Shown one piece after another: positions 8,322 through 16,330 of a stretch of 21,327 nucleotides of DNA. The DNA is from Nemertoderma westbladi. Taxonomy: Eukaryota; Xenacoelomorpha; Nemertodermatida; Nemertodermatidae. Made by a program: the position numbers and the translations under genes. The notes below the pieces were generated by a model. It made no database searches. It was not told the DNA's origin and was given only the letters and a program-made list of their open reading frames with translations. The stretch lies in the NCBI GenBank assembly GCA_032718475.1, contig JAUCBJ010004852.1:1-21327 (forward strand), read 5' to 3'. Numbering within the stretch: the stretch's first letter is position 1; each line of letters starts with the position of its first letter.

Positions 8322-8693
8322 TCAGAGTAGATGGTTAGGTGTAAGAGGCTCTAGATCTGTGGGGTCGTCGTGGATAGGTACGATGGGCCGGTTGTTTAGG
8401 GTAGCCGTGATCTCGCAGAATGTTGTGCGAAGGGTGTCGTGGGTTACCCGGGTATCCCCTAATGCGACGCGCATGGATCGTTCCACCAAGTCGATGAGCT
8501 TCTCCCATACCCCACTCGTATGGGGTGCCAAGGGTGTTTGGAAGTGCCATTGTATATGGTGTTCCCTCCAGACTTGGGATGCGGTCTCTTCGGTGAACCA
8601 TCCCTCGATCGCCTCTCTAAGTTCTCTTTCTCCTCCCACGAAGTTCGTTCCATTATCGGAGTACATATGACGACATGTTCCATTGTTTGCCAC
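8322..8693 (-). CDS. Integrase catalytic core, second half
   Basis: Residues MYSDNGTNFVGG carry the second catalytic Asp (D13 of this frame) and GVWEKLIDLV carries the catalytic Glu (E64). With the Asp in GVDCFGPF of the preceding fragment the D-D-E triad is complete. The helix ATLNNRPIV and the end LTPNHLL are typical of BEL integrases. The frame overlaps the upstream integrase frame at about 8690-8720, where roughly a dozen residues usual for the family seem to be missing, which fits a small deletion with a change of frame. It ends in a TGA. Confidence 0.9.
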   Translation of the reverse strand: MANNGTCRHMYSDNGTNFVGGERELREAIEGWFTEETASQVWREHHIQWHFQTPLAPHTSGVWEKLIDLVERSMRVALGDTRVTHDTLRTTFCEITATLNNRPIVPIHDDPTDLEPLTPNHLL

Positions 8694-9204
8694 GAACCGA
8701 TGCGTGTTGCATAAGGTATACTACGAGGTCTAGGTAAATCGCCCTAGACCTAAGGCATGTAAAGATGTCTCCCCAGCATTTGATGTTGGATCGTCGCTCG
8801 ATGACTGTAAATGGTCCGAAACAGTCTACTCCGGTTACGTAGAACGGTGGTGAGTCGGACTGCAGTTGTGTAGCTGGTAGGTCAGCCATTCTTTGTGTGA
8901 GCGGTGGCGCTAGGTATCTTCTGCAAGGGAAACAACACCTTAATACTTTCCGGATCAGTGGCTGGATATGGGTGATCCAGTATCTTTGACGGATTTTAGC
9001 CATAATCCAGTTCTGGCCCGCATGATGGTTTTCCTCATGACACTGTTGGATTAATAGCTTGGCTAGTGTTGACGTTCCGGGCAGAAGCGCTGGGTATTTG
9101 ACTTCATATTCGACCGGGGCGTTTGCCATCCGGGTATTTAGTAGAATCAGTCCATCTTCCCCCATCATGGGTCTCAATTGGTAGACTGGACTGTCCGGTT
9201 TCAA
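8653..9204 (-). CDS. Integrase N-terminal HHCC domain and first half of the core
   Basis: The frame contains H56, H60/H61, C91 and C94 in the H2C2 zinc-binding arrangement (CHEENHHAGQNWIM ... RCCFPCRR), then FYVTGVDCFGPF with the first catalytic Asp (D127) and IFTCLRSRAIYLDLV. The same frame is open further upstream to about 9310, including ELIIAEKCIVRYIQNESFPD, so the Met at 9204 is not a real start. Near the 3' end the reading leaves the family pattern after LDLVVYL, where a deletion precedes the next fragment. Confidence 0.9.
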   Translation of the reverse strand: MKPDSPVYQLRPMMGEDGLILLNTRMANAPVEYEVKYPALLPGTSTLAKLLIQQCHEENHHAGQNWIMAKIRQRYWITHIQPLIRKVLRCCFPCRRYLAPPLTQRMADLPATQLQSDSPPFYVTGVDCFGPFTVIERRSNIKCWGDIFTCLRSRAIYLDLVVYLMQHASVRGKQWNMSSYVLR

Positions 9205-9312
9205 GGTCTTGCCCGCACTGAGCTGTTCCCACTCATCGGGGAAACTTTCATTCTGGATATATCTAACAATACATTTCTCCGCAATAATGAGTTCTTGTAT
9301 ACTTCGTCTGAA

Positions 9313-9846
9313 CTACCGGTTTGTTATCCCTCCACCGCAGGAAGTTGCGAAGAGTTATGACGTGGTGGATAAGACGTCTCATTGAGGAGCCTCCCGAGTC
9401 CTTTGCAGGCTCGGTCAGGCAACTATAGATCTCCACGGTGGCGCTTCTATGGACTTTACGAATCTCCTTGTCGTCTTCGGAGTATTTTCCGCTATCTAGT
9501 TCGGGATCGAATCGGGTACTCCAGGTTAATTGTGGCTGCTGTAGGAATTCCGGGCCTGTGAGCCAAAGTTTACTCTTACCGAGCTGTCGTGGGGTGGCGC
9601 CTCTGCTCGATAAGTCCGCTGGGTTTTCTTTCCCGTTTACATGGTGCCACTGTTTATTTCCGTGGCTCTGTTCGCTACGAACGTGGTGTGTCGCCGTGAT
9701 GGTGAGTGGAGGTAGTAGAGTACGATACTCGAATCAACCCAGAAATGCTGCGATTCGATGGGGATTCTTAAGTTCCGCATGATCATGCAGTTCTGCCTCA
9801 CTGCCCAAACTGCGGCCTGTAGCTCGAGTCTCGGTATCGTTGCTAC
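9313..9846 (-). pseudogene. RNase H second half and pol linker, in two frames
   Basis: From about 9846 the minus strand reads TIPRLELQAAVWAVRQNCMI and then FWVDSSIVLYYLHSPSRR. These carry the RNase H Glu and the second Asp of BEL elements. The frame breaks near 9658 in an A-rich run (a single-base change) and continues as QWHHVNGKENPADLSSRG, LWLTGPEFL and TWSTRFDPEL, the usual linker to the integrase. A further frame change near 9305 leads into the integrase fragment. None of these pieces begins with its own start codon. Confidence 0.85.
9392..9414 (-). repeat. Internal copy of the dyad motif (in pol)
   Basis: The plus strand reads tcccgagtcctttgcagg then ctcgg. In the pol linker frame it encodes TEPAKDSGG. 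It keeps both half-sites of the motif but has two or three changes compared with the gag copy. Confidence 0.75.
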
Positions 9847-10909
9847 GAATTCCGACTACGCCGATTCCGGTATTCGATGCATCCGAGAAAGTATGGAGCT
9901 GGAATATATCGGTGGGTAGTTTATCGAGGAAGAATGGTCGAGGGATCCGCATAAGATGTAGATGTACGAGTTGTTCCGTCCACTTTCTCCATTTGGCACT
10001 GAGGTGTGGGGGGAGTTCTTCGTCCCATCCCAGTCCTTCTATCCACATCTCTTTGATCAAATTCATTCCGGCCAATGTTACTGGAGATATGAAGTTTAGT
10101 GGATCAAATATGGCACTCTTTATAGATAAACATCCCCTTTTTGTCATGGGTTTGGGTAGGGGGTTATATTTGAAGATGAACTGATCCAATTCTATGTCCC
10201 ATTCGATACCGAGTACACGGTGATCCACACCCTTGGAATACATTTTATTGTCGTCTAGTCTGATTTCCTCTGGGAACTTTTCCATAAGTTCTTTATCATT
10301 GGATCTAAACTTTACGAGAGGGAAGCCTCCTCTCTTTAAACATTCCACCATTCCCATCGCCAGCTGATATGCCTTGTTGACATTATCGGCACCAGCGCAT
10401 CCGTCGTCTACGTAGAAACATCGTCGGATGGTCTCTATGACTGTCGGAGGGAACTCATTTTCGAACATAGCCGCTGTTTTCTTCAGCATGTCGCTACACG
10501 CCACCGGCGAGTCCTTAGCGCCGAAGATTCTGACAATCATGCGCATTACGTCCACATCCTTCAAGGTGAGTTGATTTATCACCTGTGGAGTTAATGTTTT
10601 ATCTGTCCACAATATACGTAGACAATCTGAGTCTCTTGGTAGCGTTCGGACCTCGTGGAACATCGCTTTGATGTCGTATGTGAAGGCTATTCGGTTTTCC
10701 CTGAACCTGATCAACACACCGATGAGTGTACTGTAGATGTTGGGCCCTGTATAAAGTTGACTATTCAGGGATTCGCCCTGATACATAGACGCAGCATCAT
10801 TTACTACCCGGATTTTACCGCCCTTCCGGGCTTCTACCACATAGTGGGTTGGGAGATAATACGTCCGTCTAGTCCCCTGCAGTTCATTCCAGGGTACCAT
10901 TTCCACCAA
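9734..10909 (-). CDS. Reverse transcriptase and start of RNase H
   Basis: Motifs in order: GKIRVVNDAAS (31-41), motif A FTYDIKAMFHEV with D79, motif B FGAKDSPVACSD (129-140), motif C YVDD (166-169), the VLGIEWD and PLPKPMTKRGCLS region (232-262), FDPLNFISPVTLAGMNLIKE (thumb) and the RNase H start FSDASNTGIGVVG with D343. The first codon is a TTG and is not a true start: the frame is open upstream to about 10993 and includes LPEIKEKYNNVIKGYLEDG, the usual pre-RT helix. It overlaps the end of the Gag-protease frame, from which it is offset by -1. After about residue 357 the family pattern is lost; roughly 20-25 residues between VVGIRSN and TIPRLE seem deleted, with a frame change. The last 35 residues of this frame are out-of-frame translation. 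Confidence 0.95.
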   Translation of the reverse strand: MVEMVPWNELQGTRRTYYLPTHYVVEARKGGKIRVVNDAASMYQGESLNSQLYTGPNIYSTLIGVLIRFRENRIAFTYDIKAMFHEVRTLPRDSDCLRILWTDKTLTPQVINQLTLKDVDVMRMIVRIFGAKDSPVACSDMLKKTAAMFENEFPPTVIETIRRCFYVDDGCAGADNVNKAYQLAMGMVECLKRGGFPLVKFRSNDKELMEKFPEEIRLDDNKMYSKGVDHRVLGIEWDIELDQFIFKYNPLPKPMTKRGCLSIKSAIFDPLNFISPVTLAGMNLIKEMWIEGLGWDEELPPHLSAKWRKWTEQLVHLHLMRIPRPFFLDKLPTDIFQLHTFSDASNTGIGVVGIRSNDTETRATGRSLGSEAELHDHAELKNPHRIAAFLG

Positions 10910-10971
10910 TCCATCTTCTAAATATCCTTTAATTACGTTATTGTATTTCTCCTTTATCTCGGGTAGGTTGT

Positions 10972-13764
10972 TTAACCGGCGTAGGATTCCCTTTTAAGCC
11001 TCCTAAGGGCCATGCTGGCATTATTCGCCATCGGTCTATCTGGGTCTTTCCAAAGCATGGGCGAACACCAATGTCCGTCTTTGAACGTTGCCCGATCAAG
11101 AATGTCGATACAATATTGATCTTCCTCGGATGGGTTCTCATCCTTCTCAGCAAACTCTTGGGTCTCTAAGTTAAAGTACATGGTCATCTCCTGCTGGGTT
11201 TTTTCAGTTTCCAGGAATAAATCCTCGTCCAGGTCGGTTGCTGAACAGTAACCCATGGATGTTGCATTCTCTTTGATCTGGCATTTAGGGAGATATGTAT
11301 ATGTGTCGGTAGTCTCCTCTTTGATGCCACAGAGTGTCCATCCCATGATGGTGCGCTCCGCATAAAAACCGTCGTCCGGCTTTACGGATCGGGCGACGTC
11401 TCCGGTTGGTATATGTAATTCCGGTGTGTCGAGTCCGATTAATAGGGTAATTCGGTTCACGTCCAATGGCGGGCATCGTAGATCTACATCTTCCCGGTCT
11501 AGCTGTTTGAGGGGTGCATATTCAGATGATTGTCGGAACCGCACTCGGAGATCGGTGTGTACCAGAGCGTTTTTGATCGTCAGTTTGACCGTCTCGTAAC
11601 CCTTCATAACCCCTTCCATCTTGAGTTGTACCTCCCTGGACTCCACTTCTCTATGGTCGGTTATAGTTTGTATGGGCCGTTTGCAAGGTTCGTAGTCTAG
11701 GCCTAGTTGTTCGAGGAAATCCCAGTCGATGATGATTCCATCCGACCCGTTGTCAAGGAACGCAAGCGTTGTTAAGGATTTCCCGACCCATTGGATTCTT
11801 ACTGGGATCACTTTGGCGAAGACCATGTAACAGCGGTTTATAAGATTGACCGTAGCCGATATACTGGTCACATGGGATACATCGGTGGCAGTCTTAAACG
11901 GATTGGTTTCCCTCCGCTGAATCGTCCGGGTTCCCTTAGAGACGTGATTCGTTTCTCCTCTCCATTTGGATTCGATCCGGAACGGTAGGGTGGTAAAATC
12001 GAAGTTCGCAGGGATGTGGAAGAGTGTGTGATGGCGTAGGTCATTACAGACCACACAGCACGATCTTTGGTCGCAATCCTGAAAGTAGTGACCTGTTCCG
12101 AGACACCGGAAGCATCCTCGGTGTTTCATTATTGCCTCAAAGCGTGGAACGAGTTCGGCAAACTGGAACTTTCTGCAGAATTCCACCTTGTGTTTCTCCC
12201 CGCAGAAGAGACATAGAAGGGAGGTTGTGGTGCCTTCCCTTTCGGGTGCCCAGTTCGCTAGATAACACGCCCATTCCTCGGCTGATGTCGGTTCCTCGTA
12301 GTCCTCATCGTCGGAATCTTCGGCCATGGTGATGGCTATCGTACTTACCGGAGGGGGGCGGAATCTCGGTTTCGAAGTTGGTGCCCTGCTCCTAGAGTTG
12401 TTCTCTATTCCGTCTAAATTGGAGAGACTTTGTTTGGAGAACATCGAGTCATTCATGGTTTCGGATATATCATCTAAGAATGCCGACATTTCGAGGAAAC
12501 TGGGATCCCGATCCGGGTGTCTGCGTCTGAGATCGACGCATTTATACTCCCATTTGCTTTGCAGCCATCCGGGGAACTTTCGGGCAATCTGTCGGAGGTT
12601 TAAGATGTTGTTTACTTGTTCCTCCTTGTTTAATGGTTTTAAAGTATAGTAGGCATCTTTCATAGAGTCCGAGAACTCTTGGATATTCTGTGGGTCCCCT
12701 AGGGATCCAGCGTCCTGTATCAGTTTTCCGAGTGTCGTATTAATTATAGTTCCGATGTATCCGTATCTTTTATCTAGAGTTTTCCATGCGTCATGGTACG
12801 CTTCGTGAGATCCTCCTTCGAAACATTTAATGATTCGACGTGGTTTGTCACCAAGGTATTGGGATAAATATACCAGTTTTTGTGTGTCGGTTATATCCGT
12901 TGACCCGATCTGAGCGAAGAACCGTTTCTTAAATCCGAGGTAATCGACGGGATCTCCCTCGAAGGTGCGGTTCTCCATCTTGGGCATAGCCAGGCAGTTT
13001 TCCAAGGCTCGGATGATGCCGACGTCGTCCGAACTGGAATGACTAGGAGGATTGTAGTTACTAACACTCTCTCCCATGCACGATGGATTGATGAGAGGTG
13101 GAGTTTTAATGATGATGCGGTTACGGATTTTCAGTGTGGATGTGAACGGATTGTTGGATCGAGGGGTGGCGTCCCGTTCCGAGTCCTTTTCAGGCTCGTA
13201 CTGGGGAATGCTCAGTGCCATGGGATTGGATAGGAAATAAGGTTCCTCATTCTTAAGCGGAACCGGTGGGGGGTGGAATACTGGTGCTTGTGCCGATAAC
13301 GTAGACTGTATGGTTGGCGGGAATTCGGGTTTTGGGGGTTCCGCAGCCGGTGGTGTAAATGACTTTTCTAACTCCGGGACCCGAATTGGTTCATAGTCCT
13401 GTTCTATACCCCTTTCCCAGTCCTCGTATAGTTGAGGGTCCCGTTCTATGAGTGCAGCTTCGTAATCTGTGAGTTTAGCAATATCCACATTCTTCTTGTG
13501 AATAAGAATCGCTTGGGCCTTCGTGTTCCATTTACGCATTTCGGCCTGTTGTTCGGCCTCTCGTATACGTAGTTCGGCCTGTTGTTCGGCCTCTTGTTTA
13601 TTCCTTTCGGCCTCTTGTTTACGTTTTTCGGCCTGTATTTCGGCCTCTTGCTTTTGTCGTTCGGCCTGTAGTTCTGCCTCCTGTTTATGTCTTTCCTCTG
13701 CCAGTACATCCTGTTCAATCTGCAGTTGGACATATTCGTCTACCATTCGAGCTTTAAGGGCCAA
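10972..13764 (-). CDS. Gag (central and C-terminal) and aspartic protease
   Basis: Uninterrupted frame of 930 codons. Residues about 20-85 are a charged coiled coil with the repeated pattern KQEAExQAE. Residues about 265-410 (PKMENRTFEGDPVDYLGFKK to MKDAYYTLKPL) match the DUF1759 Gag region of BEL/Pao. C-x2-C pairs near 516 and a CCHC knuckle CFRCLGTGHYFQDC near 549-562 form the nucleocapsid part. FLDNGSDGIII near 666-676 carries the D-x-G-S-type active site of a retropepsin (DUF1758), followed by LIGLDTPELHIP and TIMGWTLCG. The Met at 13764 is internal: the same frame continues upstream through two TAG codons to the Gag N-terminus. The frame ends at 10972 after LRRLKRESYAG; the RT continues in the -1 frame, and I see no convincing slippery heptamer, so an indel is more likely than programmed frameshifting. 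Confidence 0.95.
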   Translation of the reverse strand: MALKARMVDEYVQLQIEQDVLAEERHKQEAELQAERQKQEAEIQAEKRKQEAERNKQEAEQQAELRIREAEQQAEMRKWNTKAQAILIHKKNVDIAKLTDYEAALIERDPQLYEDWERGIEQDYEPIRVPELEKSFTPPAAEPPKPEFPPTIQSTLSAQAPVFHPPPVPLKNEEPYFLSNPMALSIPQYEPEKDSERDATPRSNNPFTSTLKIRNRIIIKTPPLINPSCMGESVSNYNPPSHSSSDDVGIIRALENCLAMPKMENRTFEGDPVDYLGFKKRFFAQIGSTDITDTQKLVYLSQYLGDKPRRIIKCFEGGSHEAYHDAWKTLDKRYGYIGTIINTTLGKLIQDAGSLGDPQNIQEFSDSMKDAYYTLKPLNKEEQVNNILNLRQIARKFPGWLQSKWEYKCVDLRRRHPDRDPSFLEMSAFLDDISETMNDSMFSKQSLSNLDGIENNSRSRAPTSKPRFRPPPVSTIAITMAEDSDDEDYEEPTSAEEWACYLANWAPEREGTTTSLLCLFCGEKHKVEFCRKFQFAELVPRFEAIMKHRGCFRCLGTGHYFQDCDQRSCCVVCNDLRHHTLFHIPANFDFTTLPFRIESKWRGETNHVSKGTRTIQRRETNPFKTATDVSHVTSISATVNLINRCYMVFAKVIPVRIQWVGKSLTTLAFLDNGSDGIIIDWDFLEQLGLDYEPCKRPIQTITDHREVESREVQLKMEGVMKGYETVKLTIKNALVHTDLRVRFRQSSEYAPLKQLDREDVDLRCPPLDVNRITLLIGLDTPELHIPTGDVARSVKPDDGFYAERTIMGWTLCGIKEETTDTYTYLPKCQIKENATSMGYCSATDLDEDLFLETEKTQQEMTMYFNLETQEFAEKDENPSEEDQYCIDILDRATFKDGHWCSPMLWKDPDRPMANNASMALRRLKRESYAG
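13177..13200 (-). repeat. Internal copy of the dyad motif (in gag)
   Basis: The plus strand reads ttccgagtccttttcagg followed by ctcgta. It encodes YEPEKDSE in the Gag frame. Apart from one-base length variation in the centre it equals the best LTR copies. Confidence 0.88.
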
Positions 13765-14100
13765 TGCCCTCTGTTCTCGTAGCTGATCTTGGAGTGGTTG
13801 ACCCCCTTGAGAACTGTGCGCTGAACCAGATATTTCGCTCCTAGCGCTGGAGTGCTGGTGCCTCGAAGACCCAGTTCCGGAGGTCCGTACCGATTCTGCA
13901 TCCGCCCTTTCAGTTCTTTTATACTACTGTTCCTCGTAGCCCCTTACGAGGCTGAGGGTCCTCCGATGTTGCTTGCGGAACTCGTCCAGATGTGCAACAT
14001 GTTCTTCCAGTCTGGGGTAGTTTCCCAGATCGGTTGCGGGAATGAGTTCCTGATATGCCTGTATCATCCGTTCATATCGTTGTAAGATACTTCGGATATT

Positions 14101-14499
14101 CTATAGTTGAGTCTGTATATCGCTGAGGGGGGTCTCGGCTCCCTTTAGTTGTTTCTCGATGCGGTGGTATGCTCGAGTCACTCCGCCTTTGAGAGCGCCC
14201 AGTCGACGGGCCATGTTCTTCACATTCGGTATCTCGTCGGTTTCCGAGTCTGTGTGGTGGACCATTTCATCGGTGTCGGAGACGTTATTCGTCGTCATTC
14301 TAGCGCCTCTTGCTAGATAGCAAGAGATTGCTAGATATGCGATGTCGTAAAATAGTTCTTCGTAGGTCTCGTATTCAGCCTGGACTACCCGAACGGTAAT
14401 CCTGAATCGCCCAACGTTCGTTCCTTGTACTTCGACTTCGACGTGCCAGATTCCTGGCTCAACTTGGATTATATCAATAGGTGTGATCGATACTTCCAT
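14101..14499 (-). CDS. Gag N-terminal fragment
   Basis: This frame of 132 codons begins with the first ATG after the 5' LTR and leader (14497-14499) and is in the same frame as the 930-codon Gag-protease stretch. Between them lie two in-frame TAG codons, at 14101-14103 (codon 133) and 13924-13926 (codon 192). The sequence between the stops (ILQRYERMIQAYQELIPATD onward) is helical and protein-like, so the stops interrupt a real protein. The fragment has a beta-rich start (WHVEVEVQGTNVGRFRITVR) that I do not recognise as a named domain, followed by a helical, charged segment. The ATG at 14499 is the likely start of the Gag-Pol polyprotein. Confidence 0.8.
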   Translation of the reverse strand: MEVSITPIDIIQVEPGIWHVEVEVQGTNVGRFRITVRVVQAEYETYEELFYDIAYLAISCYLARGARMTTNNVSDTDEMVHHTDSETDEIPNVKNMARRLGALKGGVTRAYHRIEKQLKGAETPLSDIQTQL

Positions 14500-14706
14500 T
14501 CTCTGTTAACGACTCTCTTATCTATGATTTGCCGACTACAAGTTTTTAGTTTGAGTTTGTAATTTGATTGAACCATGGCTTTGTCTTAAATCAAATACCA
14601 GAGTTTCCTCGTAGTGGGTGCTGGGTAAGCATGGAGAGAGTTTGATGAGTACTGTAGAATTCCCAACTTCCACCAGTTGAAGTTGGCCGCGTCTTATTCT
14701 CAATTT
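14500..14706 (-). other. Leader between 5' LTR and gag
   Basis: On the element strand about 207 bases separate the LTR end (14707) from the gag ATG. A primer-binding site should lie at its start, but the first bases read aaattgagaataagac and no obvious TGG-initiated tRNA complement follows directly. A tggtggaagttggg stretch begins about 31 bases in. I do not assign a primer tRNA. Confidence 0.6.
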
Positions 14707-15100
14707 TGTTGCCGTTATTCCCGACACCATGGGGGAAAACGCTGATGCTGGAGGCGGAATTTTTAAACCACGGGATTCCGGCCAGTCACCGGATATTGGG
14801 AGTGGAGAAGGATACTTTCTTAAATGCAGGATTGCGGTTGAGAAAAGGTTGCATTGGTTGGATATAATCTTTTAATGTAACTTTCCTACAGTTGAATCTT
14901 GATTGAATCCTGATTGAGAATAAGTTGGGCTTCCCCACATCAATATACACCAAATATTCACAATAATATACGACAATATAAATTCCTACAGTATATTATT
15001 TAATTACCCACTGTTCGCTTTAGATTTTAACCTAACTAATGTTCCCCATTTTCCCCTCGGTCCTAGTCTTGGTACCGTAGTGTCGGTGTTGGTCGACCCT

Positions 15101-15484
15101 GTTGCGTGTCCGTCCCACCCTTCCCGAACCCCGAAGGGATCGGTCATCAGGAAAGCGGTACGGCTTGGCTAAGGGTCGGTCAAGTCGGTAGACCCGGTTG
15201 CGTGTCCGTCCCACCCTTCCCGAACCCCGAAGGGATCGGTCATCAGGAAAGCGGTACGGCTTGGCTAGGGGTCTGTCGAGTCGGTGGACCCGGTTGCGTG
15301 TCCGTCCCACCCTTCCCGAACCCCGAAGGGATCGGTCATCAGGAAAGTGGTACGGCTTGGCTAGGGGTCTGTCGAGTCTGTGGACCCGTTTGCGTGTCTG
15401 TCCCACCCTTCCCGAACCCCGAAGGGATCAGTCATCAGGAAAGCGGTACGGCTTGGCTAGGGGTCCGTCGGTTCATCACAGGGA
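15101..15484. repeat. Four tandem 96-bp repeats in the right LTR
   Basis: Units start near 15101, 15197, 15293 and 15389, with a detached copy at about 15600-15680. Copy number and spacing equal those of the left LTR, so the array has not changed in number since insertion. Each unit holds the cccttc ... gaaggg hairpin. Confidence 0.92.
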
Positions 15485-15500
15485 CCCAACCCCCTAAGCT

Positions 15501-15968
15501 TTCCGAATCCTTTTCAGGCTCGTAGTCGCTTCGGTAGCCGAGAAGCTGCTCCGAACAGTCAGTAGGCCAGTGGAGTCCGGTCCTTTGTCTTTCGACCCCG
15601 TTGCGTGTCCGTCCCACCCTTCCCGAACCCCGAAGGGATCGGTCATCAGGAAAGCGGTACGGCTTGGCAAGGGGTCTGTCAGCCCATCATGAGTCCCAAC
15701 TGTTGGTAGTTTTCAGAGTCCTTATTCAGGCTCGTACTAACGCCGGTCGTGGAACCCACTCCAGGAAGGCAGTCCTCGTCGAACCCTTCCTCCGTTTAGT
15801 CGGTCGACCCATCGCAAGTCCCTGGTGTAGTCGGCAAGCTTTCCGAGTCCTTATTCAGGCTCGTAATAACTGCCAGTGACCAGGGACCGCTAAGGATCTG
15901 TCTGTCGGTTCCCGTCGCAAATCCCTGACACAAGCAGCAGACTTTCCGAGTCCTTATTCAGGCTCGTA
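15501..15968. repeat. Four copies of the dyad motif in the right LTR
   Basis: Copies lie at about 15501-15524, 15712-15736, 15841-15865 and 15944-15968. They correspond one to one with those of the left LTR. The second has cagagtcc where the left LTR has ccgagtcc. The pattern CGAGCCT, four or five bases, AGGACTCG on the element strand is otherwise kept. Confidence 0.85.
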
Positions 15969-16325
15969 ATAACTGCTAACTAACTAACTAATAACTGCCA
16001 GGGACCGCTAAGGGCAGTCCTTGTTCCTAGGCCTAGCGAGTTACCAAATCCACCTCTACAGGCAGCACGAAGTTGGCTAGGCCTAATAGTATTCAGGTAA
16101 ACCTGAGTACTGCATAATTTTGCTTCCCACCCCTGGCCCTTAAATATCTGAAATGAGTCCCATACCCCGTAAGTCGCCCCAATATTCGCCCATAAATCGC
16201 CCCCAGTCCATTGAATGTACCCAAATTCCATGTTCCCGCACCCAGTATTGATATTGGAATATTCATTTCAAATAAATCCGAAAAATGTTCAACTCGCGTT
16301 AAGAAAAGTTGAAATACAGCGAACA

Positions 16326-16330
16326 CAACT
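16326..16330. repeat. Target site duplication CAACT (right)
   Basis: The bases caact follow the right LTR edge directly and equal 2234-2238. The minisatellite unit continues from here in correct phase (caacttactgtgtctactc). Confidence 0.93.

Larger units (their letters stand above)
2239..16325 (-). mobile_element. BEL/Pao LTR retrotransposon, 14.1 kb, disabled copy
   Basis: Two near-identical LTRs (2239-3842 and 14707-16325) bound an interior whose minus strand encodes Gag, aspartic protease, reverse transcriptase, RNase H and integrase in that order. This order, the DUF1759/DUF1758-like segments, the YVDD motif and a DUF5641-like integrase tail are typical of BEL/Pao. The LTRs begin TG and end CA, and a 5-bp target duplication (CAACT) flanks the whole. 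At 14,087 bp it is much longer than common BEL elements (roughly 6-10 kb). The extra length comes from long LTRs, a repeat-bearing spacer and an additional ORF after pol. The copy carries at least two in-frame stops in gag, one frameshift between protease and RT, a deletion in RNase H, further frameshifts in pol, a small deletion in the integrase core, a stop before the integrase tail, and several breaks in ORF3. It therefore cannot be autonomous as read, unless some single-base breaks are assembly errors. Confidence 0.95.
14707..16325 (-). repeat. 5' LTR of the BEL/Pao element
   Basis: On the element strand it starts TGTTCGCTG at 16325 and ends GGCAACA at 14707. It is 1619 bases against 1604 in the other LTR; part of the difference is a CTAA-repeat expansion at about 15975-15993 that replaces other bases in the left LTR. 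It contains the same 96-bp tandem repeats and dyad motifs. It should hold the element's promoter, but no core promoter element stands out. Confidence 0.95.

Noticed and set aside
13523-13786. Plus-strand ORF rich in Cys-Ser-Ala repeats opposite gag
   Set aside because: It is the antisense shadow of the KQEAExQAE coiled coil in Gag.
14660-14706. A primer-binding site directly after the 5' LTR
   Set aside because: No TGG-initiated match to a tRNA 3' end could be recognised at the LTR edge; the tggtgg stretch about 31 bases away is too far to assign.
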